A DNA stretch of 64,000 nt, from positions 21,359,707 to 21,423,706 of the forward strand of contig NC_064770.1 in the NCBI RefSeq assembly GCF_011397635.1, given 5' to 3'. The notes below the pieces were generated by a model. The model was not told the DNA's origin, did no database searches, and was given only the letters and a program-made list of their open reading frames with translations. The position numbers and the translations under genes are program-made. Source of the DNA: Epinephelus fuscoguttatus. Its lineage: Eukaryota; Chordata; Actinopteri; Perciformes; Serranidae. Positions 1 through 20,466 of the stretch are shown here, one piece after another; position 1 is the stretch's first letter, and the number at the start of each line of letters is the position of its first letter.

Positions 1-382
1 AAGTGATGCTAGGTGAGCGAGGAAAAGATTCACATTTCCCTCTACACGGTGATCCAGTTGGCGGATGTAGTTTGGTGGAAAGAAAATTAAAGTTCCTACA
101 TGAAACTGCTCACAACAAGGTCTGTGGATAATCTAGAGTAAGCAAGTCATGATATCTGGAAAGACAAATTTCTGTTGAGTTGTCCAAATATATTTTTTTG
201 GCGCTTTGAGCACCACAAGCTGAGTGCCATCTAGTTCCATTATAGTCAAGAGAAGGCAGACATCTCTACGGCTGATATCTCCAACACTCGACGACTCACA
301 CCATAACAGTCAAGACTGATAAATAGCACTGCAGGTAAAAGGGAAAATATGTGTTTTTGATTCGGGGGTGAACTGTCCCTTT
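1..382 (-). repeat. Interspersed fish repeat, partial at window edge
   Basis: A segment with features in common with a second copy in opposite orientation at about 15,380-15,720: both hold matching stretches about GCCGATATC-like blocks, an ATGTCTGCCTTCTC-type stretch and a TTTTTTGGC/GCCAAAAAA block. The right edge reads as a CCCTTTAAA-type terminus, common for old fish repeats. The left edge lies outside the window. Family not assigned. Confidence 0.45.
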
Positions 383-2165
383 AAAATTGACATGTTGGAC
401 ATCTAATAAATTCTTCATTTGTAAGCTAAAACATAGTTGGCTTGGTGTCAGTCTTTCCTTATCACAATGGGCAAAGAAGTACTCTTGGTTCTGCTGTTGT
501 TAAAATGGGTCTGAATGTGTGTGGGTACAGTATTTCCATGCCTTACAGTGAGTGGCAGTCTTGGTATGAGAGGGTGATGAAGGGGCACAGATAAGGGGAA
601 TCGCACTAGGACATTAAACTGACTACAGGACTTCAAAAATACCAAGTCAATATAGTCAGCGTTTCCAAGTGGCCTACTTTTCACAAACGAGCAAGCACTG
701 ACTAAGGTCACAAGATAGCACGAGAGCGAGTGAGAGAGAGAAAGAAAGAACTGGACTTAGAGAGGAGAGACTCAGTTTTTGCTGAAGAAAGAAAAGAAGC
801 AGTCTTAAAGTGAAGTGAACTTAACATGCCCTAAAAAACAAACTGGAGGTTCGCAGTCCAAACTTCTGATCTTAGCTCCTTAAAGTCTAAAGTAATATAA
901 CGATGTTCGACTGGGTAATGCTGTGGATGGCTTAAACATTACATCCTCAGTTCCCACAAAGTGATGACCTAGAAAGTTAATCTTTTCCAAGCAGACACAA
1001 AGTTAGAGGCACTGGCGATGTGAGCTTTATGTTGTTTCTGGCACTGTGTTTTTCTTCGTAGGAGGAAAAAGCACAATTTTTTTGTTTATAAAGAGTCAAA
1101 AGGCCTCTGGTGTGAAAAATGTACCGAAGTTCTCAGCAGTCGACTTTGCTTTCCGTGTGGAAGTACTACTGAGCAAAGTGAATGCGGAGGGAATGAGGGA
1201 GACAGTGACCAGCTGAAACCTCCTGATCGTCAGCTGACGTTAAGAGAGGGAGAAAGCAGCAGAAAAACACAAAAAAGAAAGCAGATAAGAGAAGACCCAG
1301 GAGGGTGAAGATGTGGGGAAAATGAGGGAGAGAAAGAGGAGAGAGTGTCTGTAAACCTTAAATTGAGAGGCGCAGTTAGCGTGCACAGATGATTCCTAAT
1401 AAGGTTGTAACTGGCAGTCTCAAACCTCTGTCCTGGAATTAGCTGCCAGGAAACTTTCCTCTGTAACTCCTCTTCTCCGAGCGCTGAGAACAGAAACAAA
1501 CACACGCTCGACTGTGACCCATTGCGCTCCCAAAAATGAACAGATAAAATTAGACAGTCGAGCAGGAGGGTGAAGAAACACTAACACTGCTTCTGACCAT
1601 TGTACCACTGAACACATTGTTCAGAAAGAGACATTATACCAAGTAATTTGAATGGACAAAAGGCGTTCCATGAGTGCTGAGAACATGATCACTGGGATTT
1701 TTGATTATGCATGTATCACTCTGCTTTAAGCCGTTAATTGTGTTTACTGCTAATTAGCCTATATTAACAGGTGTCGTAACGTTTGCACCACAAAGATGAA
1801 CATATTTCCACAAGTAACATTTGAGTTACACGATGAATGTTTGTTAGAAAAGGACAAAGGTACTTCCAGGTGTGCTCACATGACATCAGCTGTACTGTCT
1901 GTTAAGTCACTGACATCACACACGCCACCAAAGCGACTGTCAACAGACTCTTATTTCACTGGTTGCACAATGAATGGAAACAGACTGCGGTAACATTTAG
2001 ACCTACATAAAGTTGCAAGCTCGTGTGCAGGTCGGTTTATTTGTATCTGAGCAACAGTCTGGTCCCAGTCCAGTTACAACACTGTTTGAACTGGAGGAGC
2101 CAAATGATGATGATTAAATAAACAAACAAAAAATAATCTGTTGTCGTAACCACATGTGGGATCCA
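383..2165. other. Upstream region of kank2, no gene seen
   Basis: I see no exon, RNA gene or strong repeat here. A purine-rich stretch lies at about 720-800. Kank2 must have a promoter and probably a 5' non-coding exon upstream of 3,152, possibly inside this stretch, but nothing in the sequence lets me place it. Confidence 0.3.
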
Positions 2166-2169
2166 TAAT

Positions 2170-2665
2170 CGTTTTGCAAATGACAAATAAGTCTCAAGTC
2201 TTTGCACTCAAACCCCAAGCCATGACTGACTAGTCCCAAGTCATAATTTGCTCTTCACCAAATTTAATGCCATTTTTACAGCAGAGTTAATTTACAAAAA
2301 TCGTGGATGCTTTTCAAAGATTGTATTTAGCTCAAGTCAAGTTTGTTAAAACAAGTGCGCAAGAATTAATCATAAAACAATAACGCTGGAATTGCACTTT
2401 CATAGCATACAGCACTATTAACCAGTACAACAGAGTTAGTTTTGTATGTTACCACCTCGTCTTGTGTTTAACTCATCTGATATTGGGCAAAAATGTGTAT
2501 ATCTTTCACTTCTCAAACTGGCTTAATAAGGAAAGTTATCCAGTATTTTCAGGTCAAAGGCTCACGTCCAGGTGAAGTCATGGAGTCTTGAAGTCTGAGT
2601 CAAGTTGAGTCTGAGGTCATCAGATTTGTGACCCAAGTCGTGTGACTCTAGTCCACACCTCTGCT
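2170..2665. repeat. Old MITE-like repeat rich in GACT/AAGTC words
   Basis: The stretch is full of AAGTC, CAAGTC and GAGTC words (for example at 2,190-2,250 and 2,570-2,660). It ends with AGTCCACACCTCTG, a terminus I recognise from widespread non-autonomous DNA transposons in fish. The left terminus is degraded and no target duplication is clear. It lies upstream of the first recognised kank2 coding exon. Confidence 0.45.
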
Positions 2666-3151
2666 GTTAACTAATACATTTCACTTGTAATAAACCTATA
2701 TTACACAAGAGGAAGTGCTGTTATACTGAATATCATCACGGCTGTAAGTTGGTGGTAGGCATGAGGCTGCAGGCTGAACACTCAGTCTCGTGTGATGTTG
2801 CTTCAAAAATTATTGCCAGTATCCAAACCATATGAGTCCTCACATCTCTGTAGTCCATGTGCATTTTTCATTAAGGGCATTTTGACTTGTCAGCCTAGGA
2901 AAAGCACAAGTGTAAATAATAAAATTAAGGATGGCTGAATTCCATTTAGCTGCTTTGATTTCAGGGTTCTGGTGCTGTGCATGCTTGCTCGCCGTCACTC
3001 TTACTGGAACACATGAGTAATACAGAGCCATCCTTCGTGTTATTAGTAACACCTGTGCTTTTCATACTTTAACAAGTCAAAATGTCTGCTGTGAGAATGG
3101 CCTGTTTATAAGATGTCCATGTTTAACATTAACATGTCTGTCTCTTTACAG

Positions 3152-3197
3152 GTGAGAATTTGTGGGTGACTGTTTGAATAGCAGCCACAGGCTCATT
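3152..3197 (+). other. kank2: kank2 5' UTR part of first coding exon
   Basis: A pyrimidine tract followed by CAG ends at 3,151, just before 46 non-coding bases that lead to the ATG at 3,198. This implies a spliced upstream non-coding exon that I could not locate. Confidence 0.55.
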
Positions 3198-11579
<8,382 letters not shown>

Positions 11580-13015
11580 AGCCTGCTACAGCGGATCCAC
11601 AGTAACTACTCATATTACAGTGTGATTTTTTTTTTTAATTTTCATCTGTGTAATTAAGAGCAACAGTGAGTTTGTGTGTTTTGTTCTCACCCTCTATAAT
11701 TTAAGTACATTATAATGTGCAGATAATTACATGACAGCTTGCACCATTGTTATCCACTGCTTTTTGTACACTGTGGTTATTTTTAAATCACAGTGTTGGT
11801 TGTGTGGTAGAATAGCTGAACATCTAGCAGCTGTACAGACATCAATCCAGTCTTGCAGTGATCCAAGTTGTTGACACTGTTTTTAGCGACACTTACAAGT
11901 CAAAACTGTTCACAAAATTTCATTTTACAGTTCATTATTATACACGTGTTGTTTTATTCCATATGAATCTCATGTTAGTTGCTTTATAGAGCGATGTGTT
12001 TTCATTGTAATGTGTACAATAGCTCTTCCACAGTAGCATCGTTACGTGTGTGACCATTACTTGGAATAACAAAAGCCACCCCTCTCATGGAAAAGTGTCC
12101 TTGCATCAAGTAGCTCATTGGTGCTACAAAAATCTAATACAGAAACACAACTTCAACAGCAGACCAATATTTATACACAAGATTTATTTACTCTAGAGTA
12201 TTTTTGATATTGATTTTTTAAAATTCTGACTTAATTCAGGACCTCCAAGGATCACGGTTCTTATTTCCCGGGCTGACTTTTATGTGTCGACCACCTTTCC
12301 CAAAATAAACCCAAAGATGTATCTCTCCTATCAGCTCTGTGACACTGTATATGTGTGGTGATGATATTAGCACAGGCCTAGCATCAGCGTGATGGAAGAC
12401 AGAGGTCAGCATTATTCTCTGAAGGCTACGGTACTATGGTCTTTGTATTTTTATACGTGAAGGTATTTCTGATGGTAGTGGGGAAAGATTAGAGAGTATC
12501 TGTGTTTGTAATATTCTGTGCTTTAAGATTTAACAAGACTTTGTGAAGATGACTGAGAGTACTGGTGTAGCCACCTCCACTGTGGTCGTGCTAGTAAGAT
12601 TTGTCAGGGAACCAGAAAGTGACTGATTGGGGTCTTTAAAGGACGTGCCGTGCAAGATGTGAATATCAGAATAATATATGTCAATATAAACTGGTAGTTA
12701 TTATGCCTACAATCAAATTCCTTGAACAAAAGTGCATAGGCTATTGATGTCAAAAGTTTCTATTACTTTTAAAAGATTTTTTCACAATTTTTCATATTCA
12801 CTTCTAAGCAACTGAATTTTTATAAACTTTCGATTTTTTTTAATTTAAGTACCTATCTTTTTATACATTTAGAGTTTTTAAGCTCACACCTACTTTATGT
12901 AATCGCACAGCTCTTAAGTTTATGTTTGATGAAGGTTTATGTAAAATTCTAGACTTTGTTTCTCCTCTTCTAATTTGTGCATTTTTTTGGAAAAACAATG
13001 AATTAATAAATGTGG
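11580..13015 (+). other. kank2: kank2 3' UTR (extent inferred)
   Basis: AT-rich DNA follows the kank2 stop codon and shows no ORF or repeat. An AATAAA hexamer at about 13,004 (within ATTAATAAATG) is the favoured polyadenylation signal; a second AATAAA lies at about 13,095. The UTR end is inferred only from these signals. Confidence 0.5.
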
Positions 13016-13149
13016 ACCACACTGTTTCTATTGCATTTATTCAGTATTACTTGTGTTTGCATGTAATCACACCTGAATTTCCCCTCTGGAGATAAATAAA
13101 TGCCTATTTTTTCTTATGATGTACAACAAGATAAACTAGAATTACCGCC

Positions 13150-14906
13150 TCACAGTCAAGTTGCTGTTACAGTTTACATTCATGTCCGTCCAGACTCATG
13201 TATTCGTGACAGTAAACAAAGCTTCAAATATAGATGTTGCTGCAAAGAAGCTGCAAATTGGGAAACACGGATGCTTTACACACATCTTTAACTGGGCAGC
13301 ACAGACGCTATACAATCTGCACAGTCACCAATTCAGTATCTGACCACATGTCTTCCCTTCTGTTGCTGAGTTATGGCGTTGAATAATGGCCAGAGAAGTG
13401 TTTTTTGCAGAACATTATGATGTCACAGTGAAGCTGACCTTTGACCTTTTGGATATAAAATGGCATCACCTTATCACTTAACTCTATTAGACATTTGTGT
13501 TGAGTTATGGCCAGTTATGACCTTTGATCACTAAAATCTAATCATCCTTGAGTCCAAGTGGACATTTATGACACATTTAAAGAAATTCCCCTCGGGCATT
13601 TTAGAGATAGTGATTTCACAGGTAAGGGGGAATGGACAGATGGACAGACAGCCCAAAATAAAAGCGCCTCGGGCCATGGCTATCAACAGTGTGCACTAGC
13701 AAATGTGCAGCATTATAGTGAGTTCTAATAAAATGGTGTAGCTCAGCATAACAATGTGTCTCTTAGGGGTAAACATGAATTAAAGGACCTTTTTTTTTTT
13801 TTTTTTTTTTTTTTTGCATATGTTTAAGGTAAGGTAAGGTAAAATTTTAATGTCACCAAGGGGTGATTTGAGATACAGACAGTGGTCATGAGTACAACAA
13901 AACAGACAGTCTATACATAGCACACAGAATCCAGTATCTCACACTGTCAGGGGTAAATCATGGACATTAGAGGTCACTGCTGGTTAAGATAAGTGATAAC
14001 AGACGGGACAAAGGACGATCTGTAACACTTGGTGCTGCATTTAGGGAGGAAAAACCTCCGCCCCGATGGAAGCGTGCGAAACTCAACATGGAGGGGATGT
14101 TGAGAGTCTGAGACAATAGGCAGAGCTTTAAAGGTGACCCTTGCTTCATACAGATACTGTAGATTATTACAACATGACCATCTTCTCCAACTTGTTCTTG
14201 TTTTTAAGGCTCAGATTATCGAACCAACAGACAATGTCAACAGAAAGAACTCACTCAGTAAAAGCAGAGCATGATTGTCCTTTCTACATCCAAACTCCTC
14301 AGCTTCCTGAAAAAGAATAAACATTAGTTTGCCTTCTTACAGACACATCAGTGTTCACATCAAAATTGACCTTTTGTCTCAGTGCCACAACAGCTGTGGC
14401 TGAACGCTGTATGTTTTTCAAGTTGTCCCTACATCCATACACACATGTTTTCCTCTACATAATATCTCAAGAAGTCCTAGAGGGAATTTCTTCAAACTTG
14501 GCACAAACGTCTGCTTGGACCTGATGATATAGGTGGTCAACGGTCACTGTGACCTCACAAAACATGCTTTAAGCCAAAGAATTCATACACTAACTATGAC
14601 AACATAATAAATGCTGATGACATTTTATATTCAAAAAAAGCAAAGGTCAGCGTCACTGTGACATCATAATGTTGTGCAAAAACTCTACTCTGGCCATTAT
14701 TCAATGCCACAACTCTCAACAGAAGGGGAGACATTTTGTATAGATTGTCTGTGCTGCCTGGCTGAAGACGTGTGTGAAGCATCCCTGTTTTGGAATTTGT
14801 AGCTTCTTTGCAGCAAAATCCATATTCGAAGGATTTTCACCTGTCATGGCTACATATGAGACTGGACAGACATGGATGTTAACTGTAACTTGACTGACAG
14901 TCACAC
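13150..14906. mobile_element. Inverted-repeat (foldback-like) non-autonomous element
   Basis: The left arm (about 13,150-13,480) and right arm (about 14,600-14,906) are inverted copies of roughly 310-330 bp with many mismatches. Shared blocks include CATAATG(T/A)TGTGCA-like, GGCCATTATTCAA and CATGTC(C/T)GTCCAG. The interior of about 1.1 kb holds a poly-T run (13,791-13,815), a GGTAA microrepeat (13,830-13,847) that may mark a separate retroposon insertion, and no ORF. No clear target duplication. Probably an old DNA-transposon derivative. Confidence 0.5.
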
Positions 14907-15379
14907 AAGTGCGAGGGAGCAATCCTAGTTTTATATTTGTTTTGTAATGTTTTTTACAGACTTGAAGTCAGTTGATCCATCTTTCATTGGGCATGTTGGA
15001 TTATGTCCACAAGAGGGCGCTCTAACACAAACAGTTAATTATGTTCTCTCGGTCTACATCAACACACCGTTCACATCATCATCAGGCCCCAAACCATCAA
15101 AACTGTCCCAGCTGCAGTGACCTGTTTCATGTTCATATGTACGTTTCAATTCAGTTTCATTCTTTTAACTCTCAGCAACATTATAAATGTAGGCACAAAC
15201 TATTTTATTTAAGACATTCTAACGTATTTATCTTAATTTCATTCTACTTAAAAGTGTAACAAAATGCTTTAATCTTGACCAACTTCTTAAAATAAGTTTT
15301 CAACTGATAAAAACACTTAAATGTAACAAGCATCATTTTTAATGCTGAAAACTTAATTTTTAGCCAAACCCTATGAATC

Positions 15380-15720
15380 ATTTTTTAGAGTGAGATATCA
15401 GCCGTATACAGATGTCTGCCTTCTCTTAATATAATGGAGCTAAAATGGCACTTGGCTTGTTGTGCTCAAAATGCCAAAAAATGAATAAAAAATAAATTGA
15501 AAAACTTTAACAGCAATGCCTCTTCCCAGAAATGATGACCTGGTAATCGCAAGACCTGGTTGTGAACAATTTCATCTAGGAACTACTTTCTTTCTACAAA
15601 ACTGCACCCATCAACCGTATCTCTGCGCAGAAGGAGATATGCATCTACTGCTAGCTCACCCAGCACCACTGAGCTAGCTCATGTTACAGGTGTTTTATTC
15701 TAGCTCCGATTACTGTCTTA
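15380..15720 (+). repeat. Interspersed fish repeat, second copy
   Basis: Resembles the segment at 1-382 in opposite orientation (GATATCAGCCGT, CAGATGTCTGCCTTCTCTT). It continues into a CTAGCTCACCCAGCACCACTG stretch of a type common in fish repeats. No coding capacity. Family not assigned. Confidence 0.45.
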
Positions 15721-17090
15721 AGTGCTGCTTCATGCCTGGAAATAATTAAAATGAACAGGTTTTATGGAGGACCAGGGGTCCAGTTTCCTTCCTATGCAAA
15801 ACTGCATGTGTGAAGCCAGAGAATAACCAAATGCTGTATGACTTACTGTCTGCCTCACGGTAAGTGCTCCTGCAATAAGCTGTGTGGATTGGCTGTCTTT
15901 TTCAATTTGTTGAGGGGGAATAGTTGTATGCACAACATGTAGGTGCAAGGCTATCAAAAAAATAGTATACATGATGGAAAAAAGCAATACCTGCACATGT
16001 ACTCCATGCCACAAAGGTTTAATGAAGACATTTTGATCCTACTTGGATTTTCATCAGGTTAAAATTGTGTTTTGACCAAGTAGGATCTAAACATCTTGAT
16101 TAAACATTTCTGGCTGTAAACTGCATTGTTATGGTGCCGACTGTTAGCCAGTTCTTCTACCATGTGTTTATGATGATGTTCAGGCAAGAATGCTGCACTG
16201 ACAGTGCATACAACTCCTTTTTCCCTTTCAATGGGAAAGTTGCCATCTTCAAAGTCATGACATTCAGGCCCATCTGCTCTAAAGGTTTTCTAGTCCTTCA
16301 AAAACATCATCAGGTCCAACTGGGGAATCAGTTGGACGAGAAGCAAGAGGACTCAGCTATTTATCATGTGTCAAAAATGACTAAACAAGGAGGTAACAAT
16401 AAAGAGGTAAAACTCCAGTAACATTTGGAGTATATGGAACAACCTTATTGTTAGCCTGAATCATTTTGGCTTGTGGCCTTTGCTTGTGGTCATCCACCAC
16501 ATGCTGAAATGCTTTGGTCTTACAATAAAGTTGCTCTGCACACAACCGTTTTATCTCTTCTGACTTTTCCCTTCTCCATGCACCTTTGAAGTGGGTGAAG
16601 TTCTGCTGCAAATCCCTAATCTGCTTCTACAATCCTCACCAGTCGTGGCCAGCAGTGTTCGCAGATGCAAACAACCCTGCCTTGGACATAGTTGGGCCGT
16701 TTTGAGGTAGCTCCTGCAAAAAAAGTAAGTACACACTGAACCTGAATCAAGGCTGTTGTTAGATGTAGAGCCAAGCTTAAACCATCACTAAAATCAAGAT
16801 GAGTTGTTGCGTTGTAGCTGGCAGCGTTTGGTATGTTGACAGAGAGGAGGAGGAAGTTTGGTTTTTCCCAAACTCTGGAGTGTTTGAACAACTTGGGTGT
16901 GTTCTGAATCACATAATTTTTCTGTTTACTTCTAGTAGGTACTGCAGCTGCCCTAAAAAGTACGTACTGTTGCATGTAGTATGCACACAGTCAGGACAAG
17001 CTACTTCCTCAAAATCCTGCATAACTATGTTTTCATTATTTTACAATCACCTGAAAATAAGTATCCTGTGTCTGTTACCTTAGATGGTGT
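15721..17090. other. Intergenic stretch, no gene seen
   Basis: No exon or RNA gene recognised. A small hairpin with arms ATCCTACTTGG / CCAAGTAGGAT lies at about 16,037-16,085. The segment 16,615-16,980 has the look of an old fish repeat, but no termini are visible. Confidence 0.35.
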
Positions 17091-17270
17091 CATTATATCT
17101 ACATACAGATCAGATCCTCTTCCACAGGGTCTGCCATGTCCGTAACAGACAAACCAAAGGCTACCATAGTTCTCCTTCTCACCTGGCACACAGAGGAAGT
17201 TTTAGTTGGTTGCAGTCTTCAGCCTCACCACTAGATGTCACTCAACCCTACACACTAGAACTTTAAAACA
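17091..17270. repeat. Terminal part of an old fish MITE-like repeat
   Basis: The end of this stretch (a CACTAGATG core followed by CCTACACACTAGAACTTT) matches my memory of a widespread fish non-autonomous repeat terminus. The other end is not visible. No target duplication. Confidence 0.35.
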
Positions 17271-17596
17271 CTGCAATAATGTGTACTGTTTTTTTTAAGT
17301 GTGCCCCCGTCACAGTCTCAAGAAAAACACGTATCATTGCTCCAGCTGTTTTCCTCAGACAGCTGCTTGTCTTTGGGAGGGGTCGCTGAGATAAGTTCTC
17401 CAGTGTAAGCAATGCCCCCAGTCTGCACCATGACAGTGCTGTTCAGAGGTCAAGGAGTTTTTGTTATGAGATTGTTGAGTTCATTGTGTGTCACAACTGT
17501 GTGTCTTGTCTCTATGAGGCAGGCTCTGTTCATTACAGCTTTTATTGTTGATTGTATTTCCAATTATTTTATTCTTAATATTTGTGCTTCTAACTC

Positions 17597-17695
17597 TGGG
17601 GTGTCAAATTCATTTTAGTTCATGGGCCAAATACAGCCCAGTTTGATCCCAGATGAGCCGGACCAATAAAAGCATTGCACAATAACCTATAAGAA
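17597..17695. repeat. hAT-like MITE fragment
   Basis: Begins GGGGTGTCAAATTCAT and continues through a GGGCCAAATACAGCCC block to GAGCCGGACCAATAAAA. This pattern is typical of the left part of a widespread fish hAT-type MITE. The right terminus is absent or too decayed to see. Confidence 0.45.
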
Positions 17696-17934
17696 CCACC
17701 AGTGCCAATGTTTCCCTTTTTTGTGTAAAGAATTACAAGTTCATTCTGTAGATGTTCATCCTTCTGCATAACAGACAAACAGCCTGAGATGTCTTAAGAA
17801 AAATAAGTGCAATTTCAACAGTGTCTCACTGTGTCTCATTTTCACAGATAAGAAACAATAAATTCTGAAGACAATAAAGCCTCCACAAAAATAGCATTTT
17901 AAGGCTTGTGTGTGATTTATCCTTCAGGGATTTA

Positions 17935-18890
17935 TCCTGGCTTCATAAGAGCAGAGGAAATCTCTTGTCACTAGGCTAATTTATACAATGTAAAATGCCA
18001 AAGGCTTGTGCTAATATTAGCATGTTGTATTGGTTCGGAAAATGTGTTTAGTATGACAGTTGTTTTGTCAGTGAAATTTGTGAGTTGTAACAGAGCCAAA
18101 TTGTGTGCCATTACTTTTGTTAAATGTTGCTGTTGTCCCTGGTTTTATATGAGAAGAGGAAAAGATCACTAGCTGCTAGGCTAACTTATACAATGTAAAA
18201 TGCCAAAGGCTTGTGCTAATAGCATTAGCATGTTGTATTTGTTTGGAAAATGTGTTTAGTGTGACAGTTGTTTTGTCAGTAAACCTTCTGAATTGTAATG
18301 GAGCCATATTGTGTGCCGTTACCTTCGTAAATGTTACTGTTTTCCCTGGTTTTACACGAGAAGAGGTAAAGATCACTAACTGCAAAGCTTATTTATACAA
18401 TGTAAAATGCCATAGGGTTGTGCTAATAGCATTAGCATGTTGTATTTGTTTGGAAAATGTGTTTAGTATGATAGTTGTTTTGTCAGTGAACTTTGTGAGG
18501 TGTAACTGAGCCAAATTGTGTGCTGTTACCTTTGTTAAATGCTGCTGTTGTCCCTGGTTTTACATGAGTAGAGGAAAAGTCTGCTAGCTGCTAGGCTAAT
18601 TTATGCAATGTAAAATACCAAAGGCTTGTGCTAATAGCATTAGCATGTTGTATTTGTTTGGAAAATTTGTTTAGTGTTACAGTTGTTTTGTCAGTGAACC
18701 TTGTGAGTTGTAACCGAGCCAAATTGTGTGCTGTTACCTTTGTTAAATGTTGCTGTTGTCCCTGGTTTTACATGAGAAGAGGAAAAGATCACTAGCTGCT
18801 AGGCTAATTTATACAATGTAAAATGCCATAGGCTTGTGCTAATAAAATTAGCATGTTGTATTTGTGGGGAAAATGTGTCCAGATAAAGAC
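17935..18890. repeat. Tandem repeat, period about 207 bp, about 4.5 copies
   Basis: The anchor TTATACAATGTAAAATGCC (or a close variant) occurs at 17,981, 18,186, 18,393, 18,601 and about 18,809, giving periods of 205-208 bp. Each unit also holds GTGCTAATAGCATTAGCATG (a near-palindromic core, GCTAATAGCATTAGC), TTTGTTTGGAAAATGTGTTTA and TGTCCCTGGTTTTA. The first and last units are the most diverged. No ORF runs through it. Confidence 0.85.
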
Positions 18891-19689
18891 AAGCGTTTGT
18901 CTGTGAATGCTGCAAGTTATAGTGAAGCTGATTTGTGTACTTGTGTTTGAAATTGTCTCTATCAAGACATGTTTAATGTGTGTTTTGTGTGTGTTTTGAA
19001 TCAACTAAACTTTATAGCACTTCACAGAAACCTCCAGCACCGACTTCTGTAGCTCCCAACTCTGCCTCCATCCAAAGGCCTCCAGCCCTAAAACAATTTC
19101 TCTGCTCATCTGATTATAATTGACAGTCAATTTCCGGATATGTAGGGCAGTAGTGTGTAACTTACACTGCACTATCAGCTGAGCGACACAGCTTATCAAT
19201 TTGTTTCTTCTGTGTGGACCCACCCTGTACCAGCTGCAGGGCATTGGGTTTGATAAGCCATAGAATCGCCAAGTATGGCCTGGCAGCAGAACATGATGTT
19301 GGTAATTATGTTGGAAAGTTTTCAATAAATCTATTAGGCCCTACTACCTGATTGCAGAGCCTGGATTTGAATTCTGATTGAACTGGGACTGCTTGCTCTC
19401 TGCACGGTTGAACATTTTAAGCAGAGATCAACAACATGTGCGCACAAACACGGATGATCAGTTTGAAGCCGTAGTTAATAAATATATTGCTATTTGCTCC
19501 AGAGAAATTTTTGCAAGACCCTGAGGTCAGATATGAAAATACATGCTGCCTTATGCTTTGACTTGTTCGTATACAAGCATGCGACAGCAAATTTCTATTT
19601 TGCCCACAATTATTATGATGATGAGCATGCAATTTTGCGTTTATCTCGTGCCCGCTGCTTGGTGGACCGCCTTACAGCAGCCTATCTCG
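18891..19689. other. Unique region upstream of alpha globin 1
   Basis: No exon or recognisable repeat. Unlike alpha2-alpha6, alpha1 has no beta gene facing it here, so this is the outer flank of the array. Confidence 0.4.
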
Positions 19690-19694
19690 GAGGT

Positions 19695-19787
19695 TGTCCT
19701 GGGTGTGCCCATTCTCTGCTCCAAGCATAAAACCCCCGCGGTTTAAGCGGATCACAGCAGTAAACGCGAGTAAAATAAAGAGTCAAG
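19695..19787 (+). promoter_or_regulatory. Alpha globin 1 promoter
   Basis: A TATA-like CATAAAA is at 19,726-19,732, about 60 bp before the ATG. A GGGTG (CACCC box on the other strand) is at about 19,701. The layout matches the other alpha promoters here, but the sequence is diverged. A GCGG-containing leader runs to the ATG at 19,788. Confidence 0.6.
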
Positions 19788-20466
19788 ATGGCCAGTCTCT
19801 CTGCAAAGGACAAGGACAGAGTCAGAGCTTTCTGGGCTAAGGTAGCTCCGAAGTCTGAGGACATCGGGGCCGAAGCTCTGGCCAGGTAAATATCACCAAA
19901 GACTATCTGCTGTTGGCTCCAGTATTTACTGATTAATGTATATACTGACTCTTTTTGTTGTCATTTACCCAGGATGCTGACGGTGTACCCGCAGACCAAG
20001 ACTTACTTTGCTCACTGGAAGGACCAGAGCCCGACCTCTGCCTCTGCCAAGAAGCACGGAATTACTGTGATGGATGCGATTGGAAATGCTGTGAGCAAAA
20101 TCGACGACCTGAAAGGAGGTCTTCTGACCCTCAGTGAGCTGCACGCCTTCACTCTGCGTGTGGACCCTGCCAACTTCAAGGTGCAGTGCCAAAGTCATTC
20201 AAAGATAACAGCGTGTCATGTAGATCAGGTGTCCCTCAGACATATAGGGCCTTGAGGGTTTCACACCTGCAACATGTCCATCTGGGAGCTAAAAACTTCA
20301 TATATGTAACATGTGTGTGGTCGCCTTGTTTTCACAGATCATCTCCCACTGCATCCTTGTGGTCATGGCCATCATGTTTCCCAACGACTTCACCCCTGAG
20401 GTCCATGTGTCTCTGGACAAGTTCCTGGCTTGTCTGGCCCAGGCCCTGGCTGAGAAATACCGATAA
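19788..20466 (+). CDS. hba: Alpha globin 1 (144 aa), diverged adult-type copy
   Basis: Exons 19788-19885, 19973-20180, 20338-20466 (98+208+129 nt); GT/AG introns. The haemoglobin alpha chain binds haem and O2 as part of alpha2beta2 in red cells. The distal His is in KKHGITV and the proximal His in LSELHAFTL; the C-terminus is EKYR, usual for fish alpha chains. It differs from alpha2-5 at several sites: MASLS start, [15 protein letters not shown], and [11 protein letters not shown] in exon 3. One residue longer than the 143 aa alpha6, because of an extra residue after Met. AATAAATAAA follows at about 20,516. Leftmost of the array, and the only alpha without a head-to-head beta partner. Confidence 0.95.

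Noticed and set aside
16551-16975. Overlapping ORFs between kank2 and the array
   Set aside because: Codon content looks random and the region resembles old repeat sequence; no protein motif seen.
19955-20137. Second-frame ORF across alpha exon 2 (repeated at each alpha gene)
   Set aside because: Out-of-frame shadow of the alpha globin exon; the globin frame explains the conservation.
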